This document shows, in pieces, positions 34,468-44,466 of a stretch of 64,000 bases of DNA. Under the pieces are notes generated by a model that had not been told where the DNA came from, did no database searches, and saw nothing but the letters and a program-made list of their open reading frames with translations. Position numbers and translations under genes: made by a program. Positions within the stretch are counted from its first letter, which is position 1. Each line of letters opens with the position of its first letter. Source of the stretch: Candidatus Anstonellales archaeon (GTDB taxonomy: Archaea; Micrarchaeota; Micrarchaeia; Anstonellales; CG1-02-47-40); assembly GCA_038869735.1 (NCBI GenBank), contig JAWCQO010000003.1:1-64000 (forward strand), written 5' to 3'.

Positions 34468-36177
34468 TTAAAAACCTACTTTAAGTGGATTTGCGTCCAT
34501 GGCAAAAGAGAACAAGAAAAGAGAGGAAGCAGCCATCAGCAAAAAATATGGAAAAAATTTGGATTTGTCCCCTTCAATATGTCCAACCATAAGAGATGAG
34601 AAGAGACAGCATATTACTAAATAAATGCGATTTGCCAGAGGAAGAGCATTTTTTATTTCAGCCCCACCCAAACTACTCTCTCTCCCCAAGAAGTTCGTTT
34701 TCCCAATATCAAGCGAGTTTGCCATAGACAACACACTTCCAAGAATAAGGGGCACTAAAACTCCTCCCCCAATAATAATAGTGTATTTTTGAACAGCCAG
34801 GAGACTGGCTCTTTCTCTTAGCAGAGAGAGAAACAAAAAGACATTCTCTGCACCCTCACGCAAAGCTCTTCGAACTTCACCACCGCTTTTGTACCCGTGT
34901 AACATAAGAAAGTTTACTCTTTCAAGAAGCTTGGAGCTGTTTCTTTCAGCCATGTCTGAAAGAGCAGAAGATACGCTCATCCCAGCCCTTATCTGATTGC
35001 TTGCTGCAGAAAATTCCTTTGAAAGTTCTCCATAGCCTCCTTGGGCAATAGCCTCAATTATTTTTTCTTCTTTTGCAATATTCTGAAGAGACGCCGCATG
35101 AAATAGCGCGTCAGGTATAGCGTTTTCAATTTCCTGGTTTCGCCTGCTTTCGACATATTCAAAAATCCAATAAGCGCAGATTGGAAAAATAATTAAAAGA
35201 CAACCCAGATAAAGAAGAGGAGCCCAAAAAATTCCACTTATGAGCAGCAAAACACCTATAACGATAGACGCAGCAGCTGCCATAAATGCAACCTGAGGCT
35301 CTACTCTCATCCTTTTCAAGTATCCTCTAATATCAAACTTCTTAGTTCCTGTCTTGGCGGGGGGCATCATCTTCCATACTAAAATAAGAACCAAGAGGTT
35401 AATCAAAGGAAATACTATCAAAAAACCAATCCATAACTGATAAAGCGAAATATCAAACTGAGGCAAGGAGGAAAAAACAACTAACATTACCTGAAAAAAA
35501 GCCGGTAACAAGGCAGATACTGCTATAAAAAAAAGTCCAACGAAAGATAATCTTGAAGAATACTCCCTATTCCTTGTTTTCTGGATATCCACAAGGTCAT
35601 CTGCAAGCCTACGTAAATTTTCACCCTTCGTCCCATACTCATATGCGGAGACAAGCAAATTTACTGCCCTGAGTACATGGCGAGAGTCTACTCTAGTTGC
35701 AATGTTGGATATTGCAGAAATTGCAGATGAACCCCCTCTTATCTCCCCCATGGCACGTCTAAACTCCTCTGATACCGCATACTTCCCTTCTGAAATTTTT
35801 TCTAATGCCTTCTCAAACGGCATCCCCAAATCAATAAAAAGTGCAATCTCCCTTAGCACAAACGCAAGCTCAGATTCAATTACCTCCGCCCTTTTTTTTG
35901 CAAGCACCGCTGGAAAATGCAGACATCCATAAAGCGCAATTCCAAAGAAAACAAGAACACTTCCAACTACAAAAATAATCTCTCCTGTAATTGTAATCGC
36001 AATCAAAAAAACAAAAATCAAAACAAGAATTGAGAACAGAACAGAGAATAAAAGATATCTCCTAACATTTATTCCAATTGCGGACTTTTTAAGAAGTGCG
36101 CTAATCCTTGCCTCTGTTTTCTGGGAAAATATCCCGAGTTCAGGCAGAAAGTTACCTACAGTTTCAATCAAACCCAA
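34468..36177 (-). CDS. Double-size pilus platform protein (FlaJ/TadBC-like)
   Basis: 569 residues from TTG 36177, two bases after the ATPase stop. It carries two T2SSF repeats: LAFVLREIALFIDLGMPFEKALEKISEG near 104-131 and ALFHAASLQNIAKEEKIIEAIAQGG near 350-374. Helices lie around 45-90, 210-265, 300-345 and at the end. This is the fused counterpart of the two half-size genes at 28701-30580. It partners the ATPase encoded directly upstream. No pilin genes lie in this operon. Confidence 0.88.
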   Translation of the reverse strand: MGLIETVGNFLPELGIFSQKTEARISALLKKSAIGINVRRYLLFSVLFSILVLIFVFLIAITITGEIIFVVGSVLVFFGIALYGCLHFPAVLAKKRAEVIESELAFVLREIALFIDLGMPFEKALEKISEGKYAVSEEFRRAMGEIRGGSSAISAISNIATRVDSRHVLRAVNLLVSAYEYGTKGENLRRLADDLVDIQKTRNREYSSRLSFVGLFFIAVSALLPAFFQVMLVVFSSLPQFDISLYQLWIGFLIVFPLINLLVLILVWKMMPPAKTGTKKFDIRGYLKRMRVEPQVAFMAAAASIVIGVLLLISGIFWAPLLYLGCLLIIFPICAYWIFEYVESRRNQEIENAIPDALFHAASLQNIAKEEKIIEAIAQGGYGELSKEFSAASNQIRAGMSVSSALSDMAERNSSKLLERVNFLMLHGYKSGGEVRRALREGAENVFLFLSLLRERASLLAVQKYTIIIGGGVLVPLILGSVLSMANSLDIGKTNFLGRESSLGGAEIKNALPLANRIYLVICCLFSSLMVGHIEGDKSKFFPYFLLMAASSLFLFSFAMDANPLKVGF

Positions 36178-36179
36178 TA

Positions 36180-37595
36180 TTAGTCATCCCCATAAGTGAA
36201 TTTTTGAATTAGTGCGAAGCTTTCTTCATAAGTTGGTTTTCTTCTTGCAAGTTTTCTGATAAATTCCTCTCTTCTACTAATCTCAGACAAAACTTCGTTC
36301 TTACTTATTCCTAAAAATGACGCTATCCTGTTAAATGTAGTAGAATTTAGATACTGTGGAATTAAACAATCCTTCTTTTCATCATATTGAAATAACATCT
36401 TAACCCCAATCTCCCCCTCTTTTTTTACTTCTGCAATCTCAGTTATCCTTCTTTTTTCACCGACCCTCTTTGTTTTTGCATCATAAAAAGAAATTCTCCT
36501 CTGGCATATAGTAAGGTCAAGGGATCTACAGTCCATATCCGAGACACCCAAATTCTTCATCCTCTGGATGGCTTCCTGGGAACTTTGGGCGTGCATAGTC
36601 GCATAACTCCCTTTTGCTTGTCCGGAAAGCATTGTCTCAACTAGTCCGCTCACTTCCTCACGGGTTCTTACTTCTCCAACAATAACCCTATCTGGTCTCA
36701 TGCGCAAGCTGTCCCAAACCATCTCCTTTATTCCGATTCCAAGTTCCTCGTTTGCAATCATTCTTACAAAATGAGGTTGTAATACCCTAATCTCAGGAGT
36801 ATCCTCAAATGCAACAACTCTTTCATTTTTTGGTACAAATGAAAAAAGCGCATTTAGAGTAGTAGTTTTTCCGCTGGCGGTATTGCCGCACACAAGCATT
36901 CTCAAGTCAAACTGCATTGCACACCAGAGAAATGATAACGCTTCAAAAGTCAGTGTTCCATTGAGCGCAAGCTCCCAGGGAGCAAACGGTGAGCTCGAAA
37001 ACTTTCGTATTGTAAGCTCCCCTTGAGAAAGGGGCGGGATGCTTGCATGAATTCTCGAGCCTCCTGGAAGAATAGCGTTTAATTTTGGTTTTTGGTACGT
37101 TACTCTTCTTCCCATTTCACGACCCATCTTATTTATGACTTCAATCAACAATTCCTCGTCGCTGAAAACTAGATTCGTTCTTTTCCACCCCGAATTTCTA
37201 AGATAGATATAAACAGGCTTTCCAAGACCAATAACTGATACCTCCTCAACATCACTGTCAGATATAGGACATTCGAGCCCGCAAAATCCGCTTATATGAG
37301 AAAGGCATGCCTCCAGAATATCCCTATACTGGTCTTCTCCAAGCTCTATCTGATTCTCGCGGCAATTTTGTTCTATAATCTCTCCAATAGCCCTCTCAAT
37401 CTCCTCTTTCTCAATCGTTTCGTGTTCTCGTGAATATTCCGAAAATTTTGTGATTATCTCTTTTGCAAACTCTCTTTCCTCATTAGAAAGTGGAGGTAAG
37501 GGAATTTGATACTCTGCCTTTACGGGTAATATCCGCCAGCCAATGTCTGTTGTTTTTTGTTCTCCCACTAAACTACCGATATTTTCTCTCCACAT
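36180..37595 (-). CDS. Second type IV pilus-type secretion ATPase
   Basis: 471 residues. Walker A is GNTASGKTTT with Lys243, then VVAFEDTPEIRVLQPH, MRPDRVIVGEVRTREE and SGQAKGSYATMHAQSS, all as in GspE/TadA/FlaI enzymes. It is clearly diverged from the ATPase at 27143, so this is a separate system rather than a recent copy. Its start overlaps the DUF192 gene by 28 bases. It could serve the lone pilin at 30708 or pilins elsewhere. Confidence 0.93.
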   Translation of the reverse strand: MWRENIGSLVGEQKTTDIGWRILPVKAEYQIPLPPLSNEEREFAKEIITKFSEYSREHETIEKEEIERAIGEIIEQNCRENQIELGEDQYRDILEACLSHISGFCGLECPISDSDVEEVSVIGLGKPVYIYLRNSGWKRTNLVFSDEELLIEVINKMGREMGRRVTYQKPKLNAILPGGSRIHASIPPLSQGELTIRKFSSSPFAPWELALNGTLTFEALSFLWCAMQFDLRMLVCGNTASGKTTTLNALFSFVPKNERVVAFEDTPEIRVLQPHFVRMIANEELGIGIKEMVWDSLRMRPDRVIVGEVRTREEVSGLVETMLSGQAKGSYATMHAQSSQEAIQRMKNLGVSDMDCRSLDLTICQRRISFYDAKTKRVGEKRRITEIAEVKKEGEIGVKMLFQYDEKKDCLIPQYLNSTTFNRIASFLGISKNEVLSEISRREEFIRKLARRKPTYEESFALIQKFTYGDD

Positions 37596-37921
37596 TTTAT
37601 TTTAAATTTTCTTGCAAAACCCGCAGGCATTTCAAGCAGAAATCGACACTTTCTCCGAGGTCTTATATAAAGAGTAAATGGCTTGACCGACTGAAAAACA
37701 TCCACCACAACGTAATTAGCATCTAGAAATACTGCGTCAAATGAAAAAAATACAAAAAGCGAATGTATAGCCCAACGCTTATCTTCTTCAAACTCAAACA
37801 GGATAGGGGCTGCTTTTTTTCTGAACATCAATCCTAACACTTTACTAATGGAACTTGCAGCGACTTCAGCGTTCTTTGCTATTGTCTGTCTTCCCTTCTT
37901 TATTTTAACCATGAGGTACAT
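37568..37921 (-). CDS. DUF192 protein
   Basis: 117 residues. AEVAASSISKVLGLMFRKKA, FVFFSFDAVFLDANYVVVDVFQSVKPF and FLLEMPAGFARKFKIKCGEKI form the conserved core of DUF192, a small beta-barrel family of unknown function that is widespread in bacteria and archaea. Exported members exist, but this one has no signal peptide. Start may be ATG 37921 or ATG 37912. It sits between uppS and the second pilus ATPase, overlapping the latter. Confidence 0.85.
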   Translation of the reverse strand: MYLMVKIKKGRQTIAKNAEVAASSISKVLGLMFRKKAAPILFEFEEDKRWAIHSLFVFFSFDAVFLDANYVVVDVFQSVKPFTLYIRPRRKCRFLLEMPAGFARKFKIKCGEKISVV

Positions 37922-37929
37922 TCACGTCT

Positions 37930-38607
37930 TTATTTTCCAAATCTCCTCTTTCTTTTCGAATACTCTAGGAGTGCCTTCTTAAACTCTCGTTTATCAAATT
38001 CCGGCCATAATTTTTTTGAAAAATAAAATTCCGAGTATGCTGATTGATATGGCATAAATCCAGAAGTTCTTATCTCTCCAGAAGTTCTTATAATTAAATC
38101 GGGGTCAGGTAAGTCATTTGTATAAAGAAGCTTCTGAAAGCTTTTTTCATTTACTCGGATCCCCAATTCAACCGCCTTATTAACCGCATCCACAATCTCT
38201 TGTCTGCCCCCATACCCAAAAAATAGATTCAGGAAATATTTTTTGTTTTTTGAAGTCCTCTGCTCTATCTCAGCCATCTTCTTTTGAATACTCTGCGGAA
38301 AAATCTCCCTTCTTCCATAGAATCTTACCCTTATTTTGTATTTTGAATAGTCTTTCTCCTTTTCCCCTTCTTTGAGCTTTTCTTCGAATAACCTAAAGAG
38401 ATAATTCACCTCCTCTTTGCTTCTTGTAATGTTTTCAGTTGAGAATCCCCAAAGAGAGACCATCTTAACTCCCAATTCCCTGCACCACTCGAGGGTTTTT
38501 TTCATATTTTCTATTCCCTTTTTGTGACCTTCAAGCGTTGGCAGACCATTTTTTCTTGCCCACCTGCGGTTTCCGTCAGGAATTATTGCAACGTGGTATG
38601 GTTTCAT
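37930..38607 (-). CDS. uppS: cis-prenyltransferase (polyprenyl diphosphate synthase)
   Basis: A 225-residue UppS-family enzyme that elongates isoprenyl diphosphate chains to the C50-60 carrier used for glycans. Motifs: IIPDGNRRWARKNG with the catalytic Asp near 10, SLWGFSTENITRSKEEV, LFFGYGGRQEIVDAV and IIRTSGEIRTSGFMPYQSAYSEFYF. Slightly shorter than the bacterial enzyme. It overlaps nothing and lies nine bases after the geranylgeranyl reductase gene. In archaea it makes the dolichol-type lipid needed by AglB, which is encoded 3 kb away. Confidence 0.95.
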   Translation of the reverse strand: MKPYHVAIIPDGNRRWARKNGLPTLEGHKKGIENMKKTLEWCRELGVKMVSLWGFSTENITRSKEEVNYLFRLFEEKLKEGEKEKDYSKYKIRVRFYGRREIFPQSIQKKMAEIEQRTSKNKKYFLNLFFGYGGRQEIVDAVNKAVELGIRVNEKSFQKLLYTNDLPDPDLIIRTSGEIRTSGFMPYQSAYSEFYFSKKLWPEFDKREFKKALLEYSKRKRRFGK

Positions 38608-38616
38608 AAAAACAAC

Positions 38617-39696
38617 TCAACCGAAAGCAATCATCTTGATATAATCAATTAGCTTTTCTTTTTCAATCATTTTGGTTGGCATATCCATATGCCCATGCTT
38701 TTCCAAAAAGCGGTCTGTTTTTAATCCCTTTACAATTCTGAAGCCCATTTCAAGTGCACCATCCCCAATATTGTTGAGAAAGCAACGCACAATATTGTGG
38801 ATAGCGAGGTCAGCTTCATATCTTTTTCGCCATTCAGCCTCATATAATTTAGGCTTCTCCACACATCTTCCAGCTATTTTTCCACACAGGCAACCAAAAA
38901 CAATCCCCCCTCCAGTACTTGCCTTTACTTGGCCAGCAGCATCTCCAACTAGCATCACGTTTCTGCCTTCAAATGTACCTGAAGTTTTTTTCCTAACCTC
39001 AAGAGGAATGAGCGCTGACGACGTATTCCTCCTCTTCATGTCCTTAACCCCAAGTTTGCTTATGAATCTATCAAAAAATTTCTTGCTGTTATTTGGAAGA
39101 CCAACTCCAACCCCTATTCTTGAATAGCCGTCACATGCTGGCACGACCCAACCAAAAAATCCTGGAAAGTCCTTTTGAGATAAGTACACATATACTCTGT
39201 CTTTTTCGGGTGCGAAATCAACCTCTTGCTGATAAGTGTTCACAAAACGCCTTATTCTCGGAAAACGAAAATAATCTGCCACAAATGAATTCGGCCCATC
39301 AGCTCCCACAATCTCTCTTTTTGATGCAATATCACTTTTAGAGACTCTTTTTCCGTAGATAATTTTTACTCCCTCTTTCTCTGCCCTTTCGGCACATAAA
39401 ACATCAAAATGCGCTCTGTCAATTACATATGCTGCTGTACTTTTACACTTTATTGCAATCTCTTCTTTTCCTGCAAAGATGCGAGCCCCGCTTATCTGAG
39501 AGAGAACACACTTTCTGTAATCTATAAACTCTGAAAGCTCGTCCAAACCTGTCTTTGAAACAAGACCGGTGCAATTAACGGGATTTCCTATTTGTCTATG
39601 CTCTTCATAAACTACTACATCATGTCCACTCATCGCTGCCGAAATTGCGCAAAAAAGCCCTGCAGGCCCTCCCCCCACGACGTCCAGTTTTGCCAT
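38617..39696 (-). CDS. Geranylgeranyl reductase family flavoprotein
   Basis: 359 residues. FAD-binding LDVVGGGPAGLFCAISAAMSG at the start, the family signature NCTGLVSKTGL near 42-52, GADGPNSFVADYF, then VMLVGDAAGQVKASTGGGIVFG. These enzymes saturate prenyl chains of archaeal lipids and, in some species, the dolichol carrier. Co-location with uppS suggests that here it may reduce the polyprenol, though ether-lipid hydrogenation is equally possible. Starts 60 bases from the divergent glycan island. Confidence 0.9.
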   Translation of the reverse strand: MAKLDVVGGGPAGLFCAISAAMSGHDVVVYEEHRQIGNPVNCTGLVSKTGLDELSEFIDYRKCVLSQISGARIFAGKEEIAIKCKSTAAYVIDRAHFDVLCAERAEKEGVKIIYGKRVSKSDIASKREIVGADGPNSFVADYFRFPRIRRFVNTYQQEVDFAPEKDRVYVYLSQKDFPGFFGWVVPACDGYSRIGVGVGLPNNSKKFFDRFISKLGVKDMKRRNTSSALIPLEVRKKTSGTFEGRNVMLVGDAAGQVKASTGGGIVFGCLCGKIAGRCVEKPKLYEAEWRKRYEADLAIHNIVRCFLNNIGDGALEMGFRIVKGLKTDRFLEKHGHMDMPTKMIEKEKLIDYIKMIAFG

Positions 39697-39759
39697 GTCC
39701 TAGCTAAGTAGCATTTAAAGTTAAAAAACAATACAATAACAATAAAACCGTTTGATTGT

Positions 39760-41286
39760 ATGCTTCAGAGAGAAAGTGCAAGAAGTGTGATTTTAATACT
39801 GCTCTTTTCATTACTTATCCGACTTGCTCTCTTTCTCATTGTTCCTATAACTGGCGACGCTGTCTTTCACTATAATTTTACCAAATTCATTGCTTCAAAT
39901 CTTTATATCCCTTCATTTGAGATTGAAGTCGGAGCAGGTGCACTCCCTTATTTCCATCCGCCTCTACACCACTTGCTCGGTGTTCCGCTTTACTGGATAG
40001 ACCCTAAACTACCATTTCTTGCACCCCTCGTCTATGGGGTAATCGGCCTATTCTTTGGCTATAGGTTACTAACATTACTTTTTGGCAAGGAGATTGCGTT
40101 CTACTCGCTTATTTCTGCTGCTATCCTCCCACCGCTTCTCTATTACTCAGCCATAAATTATACTGATTCGCTTATGTTTTTGACGATAACAGGAGCTCTT
40201 TATTTTTACTTCAAATATTCTAAAGAACACCTAAAAAGACACTTCATCTATTCAATAATATTCTCAGCTTTCTCACTCTTAACCCATTATCATGGCATCG
40301 CAGTACCATTAGGTATTGCCTTTCACTCTATTTTTTCAAGGAAAAACAAAACAGACGCAATTCTATCCCTAGTCGTCCCTCTTCTCCTCTCTTCCCCATG
40401 GTATGTCCGCAACTATCTTCTCTATGGTAACCCAGTTTTCCCAGTATTTGATTTAGGTTTTTATCCAGGAGCACAATATGATGTTCCAACTTTTTTTGAC
40501 TCCACAACGCGCCTTATTTCTCCTATCTTTTGGTTAAACATGCTTCTTGAATTTATGATTGGTGCTCCTAATTCTGGAGATTCTTATTCTTATATCTCAC
40601 AAAACCAATCAGTATCTCCCCTTTTGCCCGCCCCCTTTGTTCCGGCTGCACTTGTTTTTTGGTTACTAGCTTGGGGGTACGTCCTATTAATAATGCTTTA
40701 TGGCCTCCATTCTCTTCTTTCAAAAGAAAAACATCTAGCAACATTATTTATCTTTCTTTTTTTACTTTCTCTATTTTTTTCTATTCAGACCCCATATCCT
40801 CGAATGTTTTTTTCTACTTTTCCATTTCTAATCGCTGGAGCAGGATTCGGAATAAATCATCTTTTGGTCCGCTTTAAGATAAAAGCATTAATCAGTCTTG
40901 TAATTGCAGGGCTTTTAATTGTCGCCGTTCCATTTGCCTATGCGGTTACTTACAAGAAACTTTTTGAAAAACACCTCGAGTATTATTCCCTTATCAAAGA
41001 AAAAATCCCAAAAGATTCAATTATCCTTTCGACCTCTCCAGAAAGAATAATCTTCTATTCTGGAATACTCTCAAACTATTTTGGTAATGTAAAAGGGCGA
41101 ATCCCAGCTGACATTCTCTACTCCAAAAACTATCCTGCACTAAAAGAGTACAACATAACTCACATATGCGAGACTACTCTTCTTCACCTAAGTCCAGTTG
41201 AAAAGGAATTTTTTGATAGCATAGAACAAGAGCCACTCTTCATATACAAGAGCAATGGATACTTCGGCAAATGCTGGAAAATCTAG
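39760..41286 (+). CDS. GT-C (GT39-like) membrane glycosyltransferase
   Basis: 508 residues with about ten helices. The first luminal loop has ITGDAVFHYNF, an acidic motif typical of the GT-C fold, and a later FHPPLHHLL is typical of PMT/ArnT-like enzymes. A hydrophilic C-terminal domain (about 405-508) follows. These enzymes transfer a sugar from a polyprenyl-phosphate donor on the outer face of the membrane. First gene of the glycan island; exact sugar unknown. Confidence 0.8.
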   Translation: MLQRESARSVILILLFSLLIRLALFLIVPITGDAVFHYNFTKFIASNLYIPSFEIEVGAGALPYFHPPLHHLLGVPLYWIDPKLPFLAPLVYGVIGLFFGYRLLTLLFGKEIAFYSLISAAILPPLLYYSAINYTDSLMFLTITGALYFYFKYSKEHLKRHFIYSIIFSAFSLLTHYHGIAVPLGIAFHSIFSRKNKTDAILSLVVPLLLSSPWYVRNYLLYGNPVFPVFDLGFYPGAQYDVPTFFDSTTRLISPIFWLNMLLEFMIGAPNSGDSYSYISQNQSVSPLLPAPFVPAALVFWLLAWGYVLLIMLYGLHSLLSKEKHLATLFIFLFLLSLFFSIQTPYPRMFFSTFPFLIAGAGFGINHLLVRFKIKALISLVIAGLLIVAVPFAYAVTYKKLFEKHLEYYSLIKEKIPKDSIILSTSPERIIFYSGILSNYFGNVKGRIPADILYSKNYPALKEYNITHICETTLLHLSPVEKEFFDSIEQEPLFIYKSNGYFGKCWKI

Positions 41287-41340
41287 CACTGTCATGTTTT
41301 TTATACTTAAAGCTCAAAGTATCTCAGGAGGTTTATTCTC

Positions 41341-44300
41341 ATGTTTCAGTTTGACGCAATAAAATTGCTAGCTATAATACTATTGACATCATTTTTTCCA
41401 GCTCTCCCTCTTACATTTGCCATCCTTAGAAAAACACACTTCCATATAATTGAAAAGTTGCTCTTTGCCTTTACAATAGGTTTCTGTCTTATACCGCTCC
41501 TTTCTTTTTTTGAATTCTTCTTTTTTGGAATCAGTTTCTCAATTTGGCTGATTTACACAAACATCCTACTCACATTCCTAGTTGGGCTGTTAGCATGTTG
41601 GAAAATAGGTATTTTTTCAGATATAAAAATCAATCCCTCTCTTATTAAAACATCAAATGAATTCCGTATTCAGAATGTAGCACCACATTTATTTCCGCAT
41701 CTTGCTCCAGCTTCAATACTCGTTCTTTCATTTATTGCCTTTTGGATACGGTTACAATCATACACTCCAATATACCAGGAACTTGATCCCTATTTTTATA
41801 TGTATGGCGCACGACAAATTATAACTGATGGAGCAGCTCCCCTTTTTGACGATACTGCCTGGTATCCTTTTGGAAAGCCAAACCACCGTACGGCCCCTCT
41901 TACAAGCTATCTCGAGGCTCAGTGGTATTTGCTTTACACAAATTCGTCGGAATATTATAACTACCTTCTATCCGTAGTCTCATCCTTTTATCCACCCATT
42001 GTTGCCGGCTTGTTAGTATTTTTTGTCTATCTACTCATATCTCAAGAATATGGAAGGAGGTATGGCCTTGTTGCTGGCGCTTTATCCGCCTTTTTGCCGG
42101 CTACTATAATAAAAATGGCTGCAGGTGTAAATGAGATACAACCTTTCAATTTCTTTGCAATCTTTTTCCTATTCTCATCTTATTCCCTTGCAATAAAATA
42201 CAAAGAAAATTGGGTTTACTACCTCCTTACCGCCTTTGCTGTTGTAGTTCTTCTTTTCGGATCAAATGCAAACCAAATAATGGTTTTGGTAATCCCCTCC
42301 TTCACTATTATCTATTCGCTGTTTCTCATTTACAAAAAAGAGAATATATACTACTTTATGATTCTTTCACTCCTTTATTCGTTTATTGCCCTTGTGTCGA
42401 CATTAATGTTTGACTTATATCAACTTGGTAAGATATCTGATATCCCTTACCAATACCTCTTTTCTCTTGCAATTTCTGTTTTATTTTGTGCAATCCCCTA
42501 CTATCTCCAAAACTATGTGAAGGACAAGGAGTTTCGTATATATGTGGTTGGAGGTATTGTGTTAGTCGCCCTTGTTGGTGTTGCTTTTACTCCACTCTTC
42601 TCAAAATTCCTAGAGGCTGGAAGAGGAGCGGTCTCAACAATATCATTTGAACAGCCACTAACTCGTACAATACAGGAACAAGGTATTGCTGGCGGTTCAT
42701 TTGAAGGTGAGGCAGGACTTCTAGCAGCCAACCCTAGAAGCGTTAAGATCCCCTACCTCTCCTTTCTTGATAATTTTGTTCAGACACTAGTACTCTTATT
42801 TGCTGTTCCGTCGACACAAGCTATCAACACGCTCCTTTCAATTTTGGATTTTGCAGTTGGAGTTGTCTTTGGTTTGCAAACTAAGACCATTCAAAAAGAT
42901 GTTAGCCTTGGAATGTTCTTTCTTTTTGGTTCTTTCCTTGCAATTCTGTTTGCATTTGTTAGATCAGTTCAGAGGGGATACAATACACATCGATCAGATT
43001 TGTTTGCTCTCTACGCCCTTATAATCTTTCCAATATCCTATGTAGGACTAAATAGGACAAAATATACTATCTTCTTTGCATTGATGCTAGTCCTTGCTGC
43101 AACTATTTTAATTGCTGAATTTGAAATATTTCTGGGCTATTTAGTAAACCATTTTGCTAAACTAAGGAGTTGGCCAGAGGAGAAAAGAAGCAAGGCTCTT
43201 AAAACTATTCTCTTTGGCATGTTTTGTTTTGCGTTTTTATTTGCACTCTACAGTGCTTTTTCACCAACCCCCCTTGCCTCTTCTATATTGCTAGAATCAT
43301 CAAAGGTCCGATATCAAGACAACCCAATTGCGATTTCATCCAAGTTCCAAGAGATATGTGGTCGGTTAAAACTGGTTGGTCAGTACGATGAAGAAATATG
43401 TAAGGCTGGAGCTTTGGATGAAGCATTTCTCTCTGATATAAACAACCAGTTTTCTTCACGCCTATGCTTCCTTTCTTTAGTTTCTGACATTTTTAGGGGG
43501 CCAACAGAATCAGAAAGATATGCCGCTTCGTTTCGTTGTACTCGCATTTCTCCTTACTGGATAGAAGTTATGGACTGGATTGAGCATAACGTTTCCGATA
43601 GCGATAGAATTACTTCATGGTGGGATTACGGGCACTGGACAAACTTTTTTGGTAACAAAAAAACCGTCCTTAGAAACGAACACACCTCGCCAAAAATGAT
43701 TGGAATGATAGCAAGCGCATTCATTGCAGAGTCGCCGGAGGATCTAGCTAAAAAGATGCAATTCTTTGATTCGCGATACTTGATGTTAGACCAGGAGATA
43801 ATAAGTGGAGGGGGCTACTCCTTCGGAGGAAAGTTTGGAGCTCTAAATTATCTTTCGTGCGCAAACCTCAATCAGACCGACGTCTCCCGTTATCCTGGAG
43901 AGTCAGACTGTGAATTTGAACATACTTGGGAGTCAGTATACGTCCCTCGAAACCCCTCTTGGCAAGAAAAATGCACCATATCCTTCTCCCAGAACATTAG
44001 AGGCACAACTGCGTATGTGCCAATTCGCCAGAAAACATCAACCGGTACTCAGACGATACTTGCTCCCAGGTATTGCATAGGACAAGCTAAGATGGCTGAC
44101 GGGTCCATCAATCCACTTGCGACATATAAACTTGACACAAAAACCCAAAGTGGAGACCTCGTCCTAAACAAGGCCCTACTTTTTCAACCAGTGGAACAAA
44201 CTGAAAACTTTTACATTTTTCATTCCTTTTATACAAAGGACAATATCTGGCCTGGCCAAAACGGAACAGCTGCGAGTGGGTGGGAAGACAGAAAAGGAAA

Positions 44301-44430
44301 ATTCTATGACTCAGTCCTTTATCAAGGCTTCTACTTAAAAGAACTACCGGGTTTCGAATTAGTCTATGAGACAAAGGAGGGGGAAGTGAAAATTTACAGA
44401 TTGATAAACTTTACAAGCCCATTTAAGTGA
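41341..44430 (+). CDS. aglB: Oligosaccharyltransferase AglB (STT3 family)
   Basis: 1029 residues. About 13 membrane helices with the first-loop acidic motif ELDPYF (Asp149) lead to a large extracellular domain containing WWDYG at 760-764, which recognises the +2 Ser/Thr of the sequon. The enzyme moves the lipid-linked glycan to Asn of N-x-S/T. A good SD (AGGAGGT) precedes ATG 41341. It is followed within 37 bases by a flippase gene. Presence of AglB defines the cluster as N-glycosylation rather than lipopolysaccharide-like. Identification is firm. Confidence 0.96.
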   Translation: MFQFDAIKLLAIILLTSFFPALPLTFAILRKTHFHIIEKLLFAFTIGFCLIPLLSFFEFFFFGISFSIWLIYTNILLTFLVGLLACWKIGIFSDIKINPSLIKTSNEFRIQNVAPHLFPHLAPASILVLSFIAFWIRLQSYTPIYQELDPYFYMYGARQIITDGAAPLFDDTAWYPFGKPNHRTAPLTSYLEAQWYLLYTNSSEYYNYLLSVVSSFYPPIVAGLLVFFVYLLISQEYGRRYGLVAGALSAFLPATIIKMAAGVNEIQPFNFFAIFFLFSSYSLAIKYKENWVYYLLTAFAVVVLLFGSNANQIMVLVIPSFTIIYSLFLIYKKENIYYFMILSLLYSFIALVSTLMFDLYQLGKISDIPYQYLFSLAISVLFCAIPYYLQNYVKDKEFRIYVVGGIVLVALVGVAFTPLFSKFLEAGRGAVSTISFEQPLTRTIQEQGIAGGSFEGEAGLLAANPRSVKIPYLSFLDNFVQTLVLLFAVPSTQAINTLLSILDFAVGVVFGLQTKTIQKDVSLGMFFLFGSFLAILFAFVRSVQRGYNTHRSDLFALYALIIFPISYVGLNRTKYTIFFALMLVLAATILIAEFEIFLGYLVNHFAKLRSWPEEKRSKALKTILFGMFCFAFLFALYSAFSPTPLASSILLESSKVRYQDNPIAISSKFQEICGRLKLVGQYDEEICKAGALDEAFLSDINNQFSSRLCFLSLVSDIFRGPTESERYAASFRCTRISPYWIEVMDWIEHNVSDSDRITSWWDYGHWTNFFGNKKTVLRNEHTSPKMIGMIASAFIAESPEDLAKKMQFFDSRYLMLDQEIISGGGYSFGGKFGALNYLSCANLNQTDVSRYPGESDCEFEHTWESVYVPRNPSWQEKCTISFSQNIRGTTAYVPIRQKTSTGTQTILAPRYCIGQAKMADGSINPLATYKLDTKTQSGDLVLNKALLFQPVEQTENFYIFHSFYTKDNIWPGQNGTAASGWEDRKGKFYDSVLYQGFYLKELPGFELVYETKEGEVKIYRLINFTSPFK

Positions 44431-44466
44431 GTTTATACCTCAAACATATCCGCGCAGGTAGTCGAG

